Positions 47,308 through 56,021 of a stretch of 64,000 nt of DNA are shown in pieces. How positions within the stretch are numbered: position 1 is the stretch's first letter; each line of letters starts with the position of its first letter. Under the pieces are notes generated by a model that had not been told where the DNA came from, searched no databases, and was given only the letters and a program-made list of their open reading frames with translations. The stretch is from Rhodobacter capsulatus (GTDB lineage: Bacteria > Pseudomonadota > Alphaproteobacteria > Rhodobacterales > Rhodobacteraceae): contig NZ_SWJZ01000041.1 in assembly GCF_005144475.1 (NCBI RefSeq), positions 1 to 64,000 on the forward strand, read 5' to 3'. A program made the translations under genes and the position numbers.

Positions 47308-47335
47308 TACTCCCTCTGAGCCGTACTCCCTCTGA
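47308..47335 (+). repeat. Short direct repeat TACTCCCTCTGA
   Basis: TACTCCCTCTGA at 47308-47319 and again at 47324-47335, four bases apart, at the right edge of the AT-rich segment. May be a duplication scar; two copies only. Confidence 0.5.
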
Positions 47336-47406
47336 CCCGCCGTCCCCCCGGTTGCCTCTGCCTCCCGGCCTCGCTACCCTAGCCCCGAACCACCACCGGG
47401 GGGCAC

Positions 47407-47655
47407 ATGCTCGACATCGTCTATTTCGCCTGGGTGCGCGAGCGCATCGGCCTGCCGCGCGAGCGGGTCGAGACCTCGGCCGCCACCGTCCTTGACCTTG
47501 TGGCCGAACTGCGCGCCCGCGAACCGCGCTATGAGGCCGCCTTTGCCGATACCTCGGCGCTGCGGGTGGCGCTCGATCAGCAACTGGCCGGGTTCGACGC
47601 GCCTTTGGCAGGCGTGCGCGAGGTTGCCTTTTTTCCGCCGATGACAGGGGGCTGA
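47407..47655 (+). CDS. moaD: Molybdopterin synthase small subunit
   Basis: Ubiquitin-like sulfur carrier of 82 residues ending in the required Gly-Gly (FFPPMTGG). Starts MLDIVYFAWVRERIGL. Two bases separate it from moaE. Supplies sulfur for molybdopterin needed by the adjacent formate dehydrogenase. Confidence 0.94.
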   Translation: MLDIVYFAWVRERIGLPRERVETSAATVLDLVAELRAREPRYEAAFADTSALRVALDQQLAGFDAPLAGVREVAFFPPMTGG

Positions 47656-47656
47656 G

Positions 47657-48103
47657 ATGCAGGTTCGGGTGCAGGACGCCGGTTTCGACTTTGGCGCCGA
47701 GATGTCGGCCTTTTCCGAAAACCGCGAAAACGTCGGGGCGGTCGTGGGCTTCCTTGGCCTTGTGCGCGACGATACCGGCAATCTTGAGGCGCTGGAGATC
47801 GAGCATTACCCCGGCATGTGCGAAAGCGCGATTGCGGCGATGGTCGATCAGGCGCGGGCGCGCTGGGATCTGGCCGATGCGCTGGTGATCCACCGACACG
47901 GGCGGCTGGCGGTCGGGGCGCAGATCATGATGGTGGCCACCGCCGCGCGGCACCGGGTGGCGGCCTTCGAGGCGGCGGAATTCCTGATGGATTATCTGAA
48001 ATCCCGCGCGCCGTTCTGGAAGAAGGAAATCAGCCGCGACGGCACCGCCTGGGTCGCCGCCAAGGACGCCGACGAAGACGCGCTGAGCCGCTGGCAGGGC
48101 TGA
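47657..48103 (+). CDS. moaE: Molybdopterin synthase large subunit
   Basis: Catalytic subunit that inserts two sulfurs into precursor Z with MoaD. 148 residues; GAVVGFLGLVRDDTGN near the start, EHYPGMCESAI, RHGRLAVGAQIMMVATAARHR, and the active-site Lys region FWKKEISRDGTAWVAA. Forms an operon with moaD and lies 83 bases before fdsG. Confidence 0.95.
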   Translation: MQVRVQDAGFDFGAEMSAFSENRENVGAVVGFLGLVRDDTGNLEALEIEHYPGMCESAIAAMVDQARARWDLADALVIHRHGRLAVGAQIMMVATAARHRVAAFEAAEFLMDYLKSRAPFWKKEISRDGTAWVAAKDADEDALSRWQG

Positions 48104-48186
48104 TCCTTCGCAAAACCGCCATCACCTGTCGGAAACCGCATTGCCTTGTGCGCCCCTTCGTCGCAGGCTGAAGGCGGGAGGACGAC

Positions 48187-48639
48187 ATGACCGATACCGC
48201 GCGCCTGCGCGCCATCCTTGCGGCCCATCGTGGCCGGGAGGGGGCGCTTTTGCCGATCCTGCATGATGTGCAGGCGGCCTTTGGCTTCATCCCTGACGAC
48301 ACCCATGCGCCCATCGCCGCCGATCTGGGGCTGACGCGGGCCGAGGTGGCGGGGGTGGTCGGCTTCTACCACGATTTCCGCAAGGCGCCCGCGGGGCGGC
48401 ATGTGATCAAGCTCTGCCGGGCCGAGGCCTGTCAGGCGATGGGCTCTGATGCGGTGCAGGCGCGGCTCGAATCGGCGCTGGGGCTGCGGCTTGGGCAAAG
48501 CACGGGCGAGGTGACGCTGGAGGCGGTTTATTGTCTGGGCCTGTGTGCCTGTGCCCCGGCGGCGATGGTGAATGACCGGCTGGTCGGGCGGCTCGATGCG
48601 GCGGCGGTCGCGGGCATCGTGGCGGAGCTGGGCGCATGA
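48187..48639 (+). CDS. fdsG: NAD-dependent formate dehydrogenase gamma subunit
   Basis: Small [2Fe-2S] subunit homologous to the 24-kDa (NuoE) subunit of complex I. 150 residues. The four cluster cysteines are CRAEACQAMG and CLGLCACAPAAMVND. First gene of the fds cluster; ATGA overlap with fdsB. FdsG shuttles electrons between FdsB and FdsA. Confidence 0.95.
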   Translation: MTDTARLRAILAAHRGREGALLPILHDVQAAFGFIPDDTHAPIAADLGLTRAEVAGVVGFYHDFRKAPAGRHVIKLCRAEACQAMGSDAVQARLESALGLRLGQSTGEVTLEAVYCLGLCACAPAAMVNDRLVGRLDAAAVAGIVAELGA

Positions 48640-50138
48640 AGATCTGGCTGCCCTGTGATGCCGCCGCGAAAGCCTGTGGCGCCGAGGCGGTTCTGGCCGC
48701 GCTGCGGCTTGAGGCGGACAAGCGCGGGGTTGCGCTGGATCTGGCCCGCAACGGCTCGCGCGGGATGATCTGGCTCGAACCTTTGCTGGAACTTGAAACC
48801 CCCGCAGGCCGGATCGGCTTCGGCCCGATGACGCCCGCCGATGTGCCCGCGCTGTTCGAGGCGCCCGAGCGCCATCCGAAAGCCCTGGGGCTGGTGGAAG
48901 ACATCCCCTTCTTCAAGCGCCAGACAAGGCTGACCTTCGCCCGTTGCGGCCGGATCGAACCTTTGTCGCTGGCGCAATTCGCCGCCTCCGAAGGCTGGGC
49001 CGGTCTGCGCAAGGCGCTGAAGATGACCCCCGCCGAGGTGGTCGAGGAGGTCTTCGCCTCGGGCCTGCGCGGCCGCGGCGGCGCGGGCTTTCCCACGGGC
49101 ATCAAATGGCGCACCGTCGCCGCGGCGCAGGCCGATCAGAAATACATCGTCTGCAATGTCGACGAGGGCGACAGCGGGTCGTTTGCCGACCGGATGCTGA
49201 TCGAGGGCGACCCCTTTTGCCTGGTCGAGGGCATGGCGATTGCCGGTCACGCGGTCGGCGCCACGCGCGGCTATGTCTATATCCGCTCGGAATATCCGGA
49301 CGCGATCGCGGTGATGCGCGAAGCGATCGCGATGGCGAAACCCTTCCTTGCGGAAGCCGGCTTCGAGATGGAGGTCCGCGTCGGCGCGGGCGCCTATGTT
49401 TGCGGCGAGGAAACCTCGCTTCTGAATTCGCTGGAGGGCAAGCGCGGCACGGTGCGGACAAAACCGCCGCTGCCCGCGCTGAAGGGGCTGTTCGGCAAGC
49501 CGACCGTGGTGAACAACCTGCTGTCCTTGGCCGCCGTGCCGTGGATTTTGGCCCATGGCGCGAAGGCTTACGAAAGCTTCGGCATGGACCGTTCCCGCGG
49601 CACGATCCCCTTGCAGATCGGCGGCAATGTCAAGCGCGGCGGGCTCTTCGAGACCGCCTTTGGCATCACGCTGGGGGACCTCGTCGAGGACATCTGCGGC
49701 GGCACCGCCACCGGCCGCCCGGTCAAGGCGGTGCAGGTCGGCGGGCCCTTGGGCGCCTATCACCCCGTTTCTGATTACCATCTGCCGTTCTGCTACGAAC
49801 AATTCGCGGGGCAGGGCGGGTTGGTCGGTCACGCCGGGCTTGTCGTGCATGACGACACCGCCGACATGCTGAAACTGGCGCGCTTCGCGATGGCGTTCTG
49901 CGCCATCGAAAGCTGCGGCACCTGCACGCCTTGCCGCATCGGCGCCGTGCGCGGGGTCGAGGTGATCGACCGCATCGCGGCGGGCGATGCCGCGGCGATG
50001 CCGCTGCTCGATGACCTGTGCCAGACGATGAAACTGGGCTCGCTCTGCGCGCTGGGGGGCTTCACCCCCTATCCGGTGCAAAGCGCGATCCGCCATTTCC
50101 CCGCCGACTTCCCCTGCTCACGCGAGGCCGCCGAATGA
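48636..50138 (+). CDS. fdsB: Formate dehydrogenase beta subunit (NAD-reducing, FMN)
   Basis: NuoF-like diaphorase subunit, 500 residues, with an N-terminal thioredoxin-like NuoE-type extension. FMN site GRGGAGFPTGIKW near 148, NADH site VGAGAYVCGEETSLLNSLEG, 4Fe-4S ligands ESCGTCTPCRIG near 425. Transfers electrons from formate via FdsA to NAD+. Overlaps fdsG and fdsA by ATGA. Confidence 0.96.
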   Translation: MKIWLPCDAAAKACGAEAVLAALRLEADKRGVALDLARNGSRGMIWLEPLLELETPAGRIGFGPMTPADVPALFEAPERHPKALGLVEDIPFFKRQTRLTFARCGRIEPLSLAQFAASEGWAGLRKALKMTPAEVVEEVFASGLRGRGGAGFPTGIKWRTVAAAQADQKYIVCNVDEGDSGSFADRMLIEGDPFCLVEGMAIAGHAVGATRGYVYIRSEYPDAIAVMREAIAMAKPFLAEAGFEMEVRVGAGAYVCGEETSLLNSLEGKRGTVRTKPPLPALKGLFGKPTVVNNLLSLAAVPWILAHGAKAYESFGMDRSRGTIPLQIGGNVKRGGLFETAFGITLGDLVEDICGGTATGRPVKAVQVGGPLGAYHPVSDYHLPFCYEQFAGQGGLVGHAGLVVHDDTADMLKLARFAMAFCAIESCGTCTPCRIGAVRGVEVIDRIAAGDAAAMPLLDDLCQTMKLGSLCALGGFTPYPVQSAIRHFPADFPCSREAAE

Positions 50139-53011
50139 AGGACCTGATCATTCCCCCGCTGGACTGGACGCAGGACATGGGCACGCCGAAACGCGAGGGC
50201 GCGCCGGTGCATCTGACCATCGACGGCGTCGAGATCACCGTGCCCGCGGGCACCTCGGTGCTGCGCGCGGCGGCGGAAGCCGGGATCTCGATCCCGAAAC
50301 TTTGCGCCACCGACAGTGTGGAGCCGGTGGGCTCCTGCAGGCTCTGCATGGTCGAGATCGAGGGGATGCGGGGCACGCCGACGTCGTGCACCACCCCGGT
50401 TGCGCCCGGGATGCGGGTGCATACGCAGACGCCGCAGCTGCAGAAACTGCGCCGCGGCGTGATGGAGCTTTACATCTCGGACCATCCGCTCGACTGCCTG
50501 ACCTGCGCGGCGAATGGCGATTGCGAATTGCAGGACATGGCCGGGGCGGTGGGCCTGCGCGAGGTCCGCTATCAGGCGAAGGACACCCATTTTGCCCGCC
50601 GCGACGCGACGGGGCCGAACCCGCGCTACATTCCGAAAGACGTTTCGAACCCCTATTTCAGCTATGATCCGGCGAAATGCATCGTCTGCATGCGCTGCGT
50701 GCGCGCCTGCGAGGAAGTGCAGGGCACTTTCGCGCTGACGGTGATGGGGCGCGGCTTTGACGCCCGGATCTCGCCCGCGGCGCCCGATTTCCTGTCCTCG
50801 GAGTGCGTCTCTTGTGGGGCCTGCGTGCAGGCCTGCCCGACCGCGACCTTGGTGGAAAAATCGGTCGAACAGATCGGCACGCCGGAACGCAAGGTCGTCA
50901 CCACCTGCGCCTATTGCGGTGTCGGCTGCAGCTTCGAGGCGCATATGCTGGGCGATCAGCTTGTCCGCATGGTGCCCTGGAAGGGCGGCGCGGCGAACCG
51001 GGGCCACAGCTGCGTCAAGGGGCGGTTCGCTTACGGCTATGCGACGCACAAGGACCGGATTCTGAAGCCGATGATCCGCGACAAGATCACCGACCCCTGG
51101 CGCGAGGTGAACTGGACCGAGGCGCTCGACTTCACCGCCACCCGGCTGCGGGCGATCCGCGAAAGCCATGGCGCCGATGCCCTGGGCGTCATCACCTCCT
51201 CGCGCTGCACGAACGAGGAAACCTATCTGGTGCAAAAGCTTGCGCGCGCGGTCTTTGGCACCAACAACACCGACACCTGCGCGCGGGTCTGCCATTCGCC
51301 CACCGGCTACGGGCTGAAACAGACCTTCGGCACCTCTGCGGGCACGCAGGATTTCGACTCTGTGGAACAGACCGATCTGGCGCTGGTGATCGGGGCGAAT
51401 CCGACCGATGGCCACCCGGTCTTCGCCTCGCGCCTGCGCAAGCGGCTGCGGGCGGGGGCGAAGCTGATCGTCGTCGATCCGCGCCGGATCGATCTTCTGG
51501 AGACGCCGCACCGGGGCGAGGCCTGGCATCTGCAGCTCAAGCCCGGGACGAACGTTGCCGTCATGACCGCGATGGCGCATGTGATCGTGACCGAGCAGCT
51601 TTTCGACAGCCGCTTCATCAAGGATCGGTGCGACTGGGACGAATGGGCCGATTACGCGGACTTCGTCGCCAACCCCGACTATGCGCCCGAGGCGGTGGAA
51701 AGCCTGACCGGCGTTCCGGCGGGACTGCTGCGCGCGGCCGCCCGGGCCTATGCGGCGGCGCCCAACGCCGCGATCTATTACGGGCTGGGCGTGACCGAAC
51801 ATTCCCAGGGCTCGACCACCGTGATCGCGATCGCGAACCTCGCGATGATGACCGGCAATATCGGGCGGCCCGGTGTCGGCGTGAACCCGCTGCGGGGGCA
51901 GAACAACGTGCAGGGCAGCTGCGACATGGGCAGCTTCCCGCATGAATTCCCGGGATATCGGCATGTGTCCGACGACGCCACGCGGGGGCTTTTCGAGCGC
52001 ACCTGGGGCGTCACGCTGTCGTCCGAACCCGGATTGCGGATCCCGAACATGCTTGATGCCGCGGTCGCGGGGCGGTTCAAGGCGCTTTACGTTCAGGGCG
52101 AGGACATCCTGCAATCGGACCCCGATACGCGGCATGTCTCGGCGGGGCTTGCGGCGATGGATCTGGTGATCGTGCATGATCTTTTCCTGAACGAGACCGC
52201 GAATTACGCCCATGTCTTCCTGCCCGGCTCGACCTTTCTGGAAAAGGACGGCACCTTCACCAATGCGGAACGCCGCATCAACCGGGTGCGCCGGGTGATG
52301 GCGCCGAAGGCGGGCTTTGCCGATTGGGAGGTGACGCAGATGCTGGCGAATGCGCTGGGGGCGGGCTGGCATTACACCCATCCCGCGGAAATCATGGCGG
52401 AAATCGCCGCGACGACGCCGGGCTTTGCCTCCGTCACCTATGAGATGCTCGAGGCCCGCGGCTCGGTGCAATGGCCCTGCAACGACAGCGCGCCCGAGGG
52501 CTCGCCGATCATGCATGTCGATGGGTTCGTGCGCGGCAAGGGGCGGTTCATCCGCACCGCCTATCTGCCGACCGATGAAAAGACCGGGCCGCGCTATCCG
52601 CTGTTGCTGACGACGGGGCGGATTTTGAGCCAATACAACGTCGGTGCGCAGACGCGTCGGACCGAGAATGTGGTCTGGCATGGCGAGGACCGGCTGGAGA
52701 TCCACCCGACCGACGCCGAAACCCGCGGCATCCATGACGGCGACTGGGTGCGGCTGGCGTCCCGCGCGGGGGAAACGACCTTGCGGGCGACGGTGACGGA
52801 TCGGGTCAGCCCCGGGGTCGTCTACACCACCTTCCACCACCCCGACACGCAGGCGAATGTGGTGACCACCGACAATTCCGACTGGGCGACGAACTGCCCG
52901 GAATACAAGGTGACGGCGGTGCAGGTGGCGGCGTCGAACGGGCCCTCGGACTGGCAGCGCGATTATGCGGCGCAGGCGGCGGCCGCGCGGCGGATCGAGG
53001 CCGCCGAATGA
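50135..53011 (+). CDS. fdsA: Formate dehydrogenase alpha subunit (bis-MGD molybdenum)
   Basis: Catalytic subunit, 958 residues, the size known for R. capsulatus FdsA. N-terminal [2Fe-2S] CRLCMVEIEG, His-Cys cluster HPLDCLTCAANGDCELQ, two 4Fe-4S ferredoxin motifs (CIVCMRCVRACEE; CVSCGACVQACPTATL), a further 4Fe-4S (CAYCGVGCSFE...C), and the Mo-site Cys in DTCARVCHSPT (about 386), with His following. bis-MGD motifs continue downstream. Catalyses formate to CO2 (and slowly the reverse). Longer opposite-strand frame over the same region is a shadow. Confidence 0.97.
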   Translation: MKDLIIPPLDWTQDMGTPKREGAPVHLTIDGVEITVPAGTSVLRAAAEAGISIPKLCATDSVEPVGSCRLCMVEIEGMRGTPTSCTTPVAPGMRVHTQTPQLQKLRRGVMELYISDHPLDCLTCAANGDCELQDMAGAVGLREVRYQAKDTHFARRDATGPNPRYIPKDVSNPYFSYDPAKCIVCMRCVRACEEVQGTFALTVMGRGFDARISPAAPDFLSSECVSCGACVQACPTATLVEKSVEQIGTPERKVVTTCAYCGVGCSFEAHMLGDQLVRMVPWKGGAANRGHSCVKGRFAYGYATHKDRILKPMIRDKITDPWREVNWTEALDFTATRLRAIRESHGADALGVITSSRCTNEETYLVQKLARAVFGTNNTDTCARVCHSPTGYGLKQTFGTSAGTQDFDSVEQTDLALVIGANPTDGHPVFASRLRKRLRAGAKLIVVDPRRIDLLETPHRGEAWHLQLKPGTNVAVMTAMAHVIVTEQLFDSRFIKDRCDWDEWADYADFVANPDYAPEAVESLTGVPAGLLRAAARAYAAAPNAAIYYGLGVTEHSQGSTTVIAIANLAMMTGNIGRPGVGVNPLRGQNNVQGSCDMGSFPHEFPGYRHVSDDATRGLFERTWGVTLSSEPGLRIPNMLDAAVAGRFKALYVQGEDILQSDPDTRHVSAGLAAMDLVIVHDLFLNETANYAHVFLPGSTFLEKDGTFTNAERRINRVRRVMAPKAGFADWEVTQMLANALGAGWHYTHPAEIMAEIAATTPGFASVTYEMLEARGSVQWPCNDSAPEGSPIMHVDGFVRGKGRFIRTAYLPTDEKTGPRYPLLLTTGRILSQYNVGAQTRRTENVVWHGEDRLEIHPTDAETRGIHDGDWVRLASRAGETTLRATVTDRVSPGVVYTTFHHPDTQANVVTTDNSDWATNCPEYKVTAVQVAASNGPSDWQRDYAAQAAAARRIEAAE

Positions 53012-53728
53012 GCCTGCCCGCCGGCGCGGTCACGGTCCGCCTGCCCGGCGGGGGCCGGGCGGTTCTGGCCGAGGAAGTGCCGGTGGCGCTGGTCTTTGAG
53101 GGCGTGACGCAGGCGGTGATGATGGCCACGCCCACCGATCTTGAGGATTTTCTTTTGGGTTTCGCGCTGACCGAGGGGATGATCGCCGAACGCTCGGACC
53201 TTCTGCGCCATGAGGTGGTGCGGCAACCTCAGGGGATCGAGGTGCGGGGCTGGCTGGCGGCCCCGGCCGGGCAACGCTTTGCCGCGCGGCGGCGGGCGAT
53301 GGCCGGTCCGGTCGGCTGTGGGCTTTGTGGCCTCGACAGCCTTGCGGCTGTGTTGCGCCCGCTGCCGCGGGCGCCCCGGGGCGGGGCAGGTCTTGCAGGA
53401 TGCGGTCCGGTCCGTGCATGCGGCGGGGTTCTGGGACGGCGCGAAAATGCTGGCGCTGCGCGAGGATGTCGGGCGGCACAATGCGTTGGACAAGCTGGCG
53501 GGGGCCTTGGCGCGCGCCGGGACCGATGCGGGGGCGGGGGCCATCGTGCTGACCTCGCGGCTGTCGGTCGATCTGGTGCAGAAGGCGGCGATGATCGGCG
53601 CGCGGGTGCTGATCGCGCCTTCGGCGCCGACCGCGCTGGCGGTGGCCGAAGCGCAGGCGGCGGGCATCGCGGTGATTGCACGCGGCCCCGGGGGGCTGAC
53701 CGTCTACACGGACACGGAGGCAGAATGA
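53008..53728 (+). CDS. fdsC: FdsC/FdhD-type sulfur-delivery chaperone, frameshifted as read
   Basis: FdhD-family protein that binds bis-MGD and delivers the sulfido ligand to FdsA. Both ends are recognisable: [19 protein letters not shown] with [12 protein letters not shown] (the FdhD CxxC) from the first frame, and [19 protein letters not shown] with [13 protein letters not shown] in a second frame from about 53385. The whole span is 721 bases, one too many. The break falls in GGGCGCCCCGGGGCGGGGC near 53370-53390, a run prone to indel error. R. capsulatus FdsC is known to be needed for active enzyme, so a sequencing error is more likely than a natural knockout. Confidence 0.88.
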
Positions 53729-53940
53729 GCGACGACAAGATCATCCGGATGGCGAACCAGATCGCCGCCTTTTTCGCGGTGCAGCCGGGGGACGGGGCCG
53801 GACCCGTCGCCGCGCATATTTCGGAAAACTGGTCGGCGCCGATGCGGGCGGCGCTGCTGGCGCATGTCGCGGAAAACAGCCCCGGGCTTGATCCGCTGGT
53901 GATCGCGGCCGCGCCGAAGATCCGTCCCGTCCGCGCCTAG
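53725..53940 (+). CDS. fdsD: Formate dehydrogenase delta subunit
   Basis: Small 71-residue subunit found in fds clusters; helps assembly and stability of the FdsGBA complex. Sequence [17 protein letters not shown] ... [15 protein letters not shown] is typical. ATGA overlap with fdsC. Confidence 0.9.
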   Translation: MSDDKIIRMANQIAAFFAVQPGDGAGPVAAHISENWSAPMRAALLAHVAENSPGLDPLVIAAAPKIRPVRA

Positions 53941-54198
53941 GCGCGAACCTGTCAGGGCGGCGGGAAAAACCCTTTTCCCCGGCTCCGAGACACCGAATCT
54001 CAACCGGGTTCCGACATCATGCCCGCCGATGCGCCGAATGTTTCGAACCTCTGGAAGATCTTCGCCCTTGTCAGGCCGCCATCGCCGCGGGGATGACGGC
54101 CGGGGGCATGCCATCGCTGAAACCGGGCTTTTCCGCCGCGGGCGATCATGCGATGTCTGCGTGGAGGCTTGTCACCGCCGCCGCCTGGGAGAAACGTG

Positions 54199-55176
54199 AT
54201 GATCCGTCTGCTGCATGTTCTGGGCCATGTCCTTGTTGTGGCGCTGATCTTCGCGGGCGCGGCCTGGGCCGTCACCGCGGTCTGGCTGCAGCTGTCCGGC
54301 CCTGTGCGCCTGATCGCGCTGGCGCTGCTGGCTCTGACGGCGCTGGCCGCGCTGGGGCTCTGGTTCGGCGATCATCGCGGGCTGGCGCTGGCTTTGGTGG
54401 CGCTGGCGGCGGTCACGGTCGGCGGCTGGTATCAGACGATCACGCCGCGCCAGGACCGCGACTGGGAAATCGACGTCGCCCGCGGGGTGACCGCGCGGAT
54501 CGACGGCGACCGGGTCACGCTGAACGACATCCGCGATTTCGACTGGACCTCGGAGACCGAGGCGACACCGCGCTGGATCGCGCAGGACTATGACCTGCGC
54601 CAGCTTGACAGCCTTGACATGATCACCTCGGTCTGGTCGCGCCCGGATATCGCGCATCTGCTGGTCAGCTTCGGGTTCTCAAGCGGCCAGCATGTCGTGT
54701 TCTCGGTCGAGATCCGCCGCGAGAAGGGCGAAAAATTCAACGAGATCGGCGGCTTCTTCCGGCAGTTCGAACAGGTGCTGATCGCCGCGACCGAAGCGGA
54801 CATCGTCAAGCTGCGCACCAATTACCGCAAGGAACAGGTGCGGCTTTACCCGGTCGATCTGACGCCCGCGCAGATCCGGGGAATGTTCCTGTCCTATCTT
54901 GAGCTGGCGCAGGAACTGGAGAAGGAACCCAGATTTTACAACACGTTGACCTCGAATTGCACCACCGCGGTCTGGCAGCTGGCGCGCAGGCTGAAACCCG
55001 ATCTGCCGCTCGACCGGCGTCTGGTCCTGTCCGGCCGCCTGCCCGATTACCTGACCGATCTGGGGGTGATCGCCGCCGCCCCGGCCGCGGTGCGCGATGC
55101 GGCGGCGCTGATCACCCCGCTCGGGCAACGTGACGATGCCACGACACCCTTTTCCGACCTGATCCGGGGGCGTTAG
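54199..55176 (+). CDS. DUF4105 (Lnb-N-like) membrane protein
   Basis: 325 residues. Three hydrophobic segments at the N-terminus (about 5-27, 33-53, 58-77) followed by a periplasmic DUF4105 domain with DIRDFDWTSETEATPRW near 115, the VEIRREKGEKF motif, and TLTSNCTT near 250 with a conserved Cys. DUF4105 domains occur in lipoprotein N-acyltransferase of the Lnb type in other bacteria, so a thiol-dependent acyl or peptide-bond reaction is possible; this is inference. Convergent (4-base overlap) with the TIGR03915 gene. Confidence 0.75.
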   Translation: MIRLLHVLGHVLVVALIFAGAAWAVTAVWLQLSGPVRLIALALLALTALAALGLWFGDHRGLALALVALAAVTVGGWYQTITPRQDRDWEIDVARGVTARIDGDRVTLNDIRDFDWTSETEATPRWIAQDYDLRQLDSLDMITSVWSRPDIAHLLVSFGFSSGQHVVFSVEIRREKGEKFNEIGGFFRQFEQVLIAATEADIVKLRTNYRKEQVRLYPVDLTPAQIRGMFLSYLELAQELEKEPRFYNTLTSNCTTAVWQLARRLKPDLPLDRRLVLSGRLPDYLTDLGVIAAAPAAVRDAAALITPLGQRDDATTPFSDLIRGR

Positions 55177-56021
55177 CCCCTGGTCGCAGGCGCTTTCCGG
55201 CGCAGCCGACCGCCGGGCGGGCCTTCGGGCACGGCGGCGCCCGGATCATGCATCGCCCGGACCCGGGTTTCGGCGGCGCGGATCAGCCCGGGGATCAGAT
55301 CGGCCTCGGGCAGATTCTTCCAGTATTTCTGCGGCATGTGCGATTTCATCGCGCGCACCATCAGCCGCGCCGGGTTGAAGATCGCGGCGAAATAGACCCG
55401 CCACAGCTCTTCGGTCGCGTCCTTGGGCGGCGGCTGGCGGGCCGTGGTTTCCGCGATCTGCAGCGCGCCCGCCTCGCAGCGCGCGGTCAGCGTCGGCGTG
55501 GCAATCAGCCAGTCCATGTCGCCAAAGCGGCGGGCAAAGAACGGCGCGGCGGCTTCCAGAATGTGATGGTCGGGCTCGAACCAGGCGGCAAAGGCGCGGC
55601 GGTTCGCCCCGGGCGGCGTCACCTCGCGAAAGCGCACGAAACCATGCATCTTGTGGATGTCCCGCCCGACCGCCTTTTGCTGATCCAGAAGCCGCCGCAA
55701 GGCCGGGTCGGATCGATCCCCCCAGCGCAGTTCCCGGCGCGAGAGCCGCAGCACCAGCGCATGGGCGCGGGCGAACCGCTCGGGGTCGGAATGCACCAAG
55801 GCCATCTCGATCCCCTCGACCGCTTCGCGCGAGAGCATGAGCCGCGTTGACGGCCCCGCGGAAGGGGGCCCCGCGGCAGGGGCCGCGGCGGCAAAAAGAT
55901 CGGGCGCCGTTTCGCCCACCGACCAGATCACCGCCGCCGGATCGGTGCCCGCGGCGGCCAGACGGCGCACCTCCTGTCGCCAGGCGGCCACGGTGCCGAT
56001 GCGGGGCAGGGTGATCTGCAT
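55173..56021 (-). CDS. TIGR03915-type partner of radical-SAM DNA protein (DUF4130)
   Basis: 282 residues, soluble; C-terminal basic end (GGRLRRKAPATRG). Key segment MHGFVRFREVTPPGANRRAF and WFEPDHHILEAAAPFFARRF near 130-165 match, from memory, the DUF4130/TIGR03915 family that is almost always encoded beside a radical-SAM protein of TIGR03916 and sometimes beside or fused to uracil-DNA glycosylase. Second gene of an SOS-type operon; its ATG overlaps the TGA of the radical-SAM gene (TGATG), so the two are co-translated. Biochemical role unknown. Confidence 0.75.
   Translation of the reverse strand: MQITLPRIGTVAAWRQEVRRLAAAGTDPAAVIWSVGETAPDLFAAAAPAAGPPSAGPSTRLMLSREAVEGIEMALVHSDPERFARAHALVLRLSRRELRWGDRSDPALRRLLDQQKAVGRDIHKMHGFVRFREVTPPGANRRAFAAWFEPDHHILEAAAPFFARRFGDMDWLIATPTLTARCEAGALQIAETTARQPPPKDATEELWRVYFAAIFNPARLMVRAMKSHMPQKYWKNLPEADLIPGLIRAAETRVRAMHDPGAAVPEGPPGGRLRRKAPATRG

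Noticed and set aside
47308-47335. CRISPR-like repeat
   Set aside because: Only two 12-base copies four bases apart; no spacers and no cas genes.
50069-52840. 923-codon open frame on the minus strand
   Set aside because: Fully antisense to fdsA, which has all expected Fe-S and Mo motifs.
53941-54198. Regulatory RNA or short gene between fdsD and the DUF4105 gene
   Set aside because: Some short frames exist, but I see no ribosome site, conserved fold or codon pattern.
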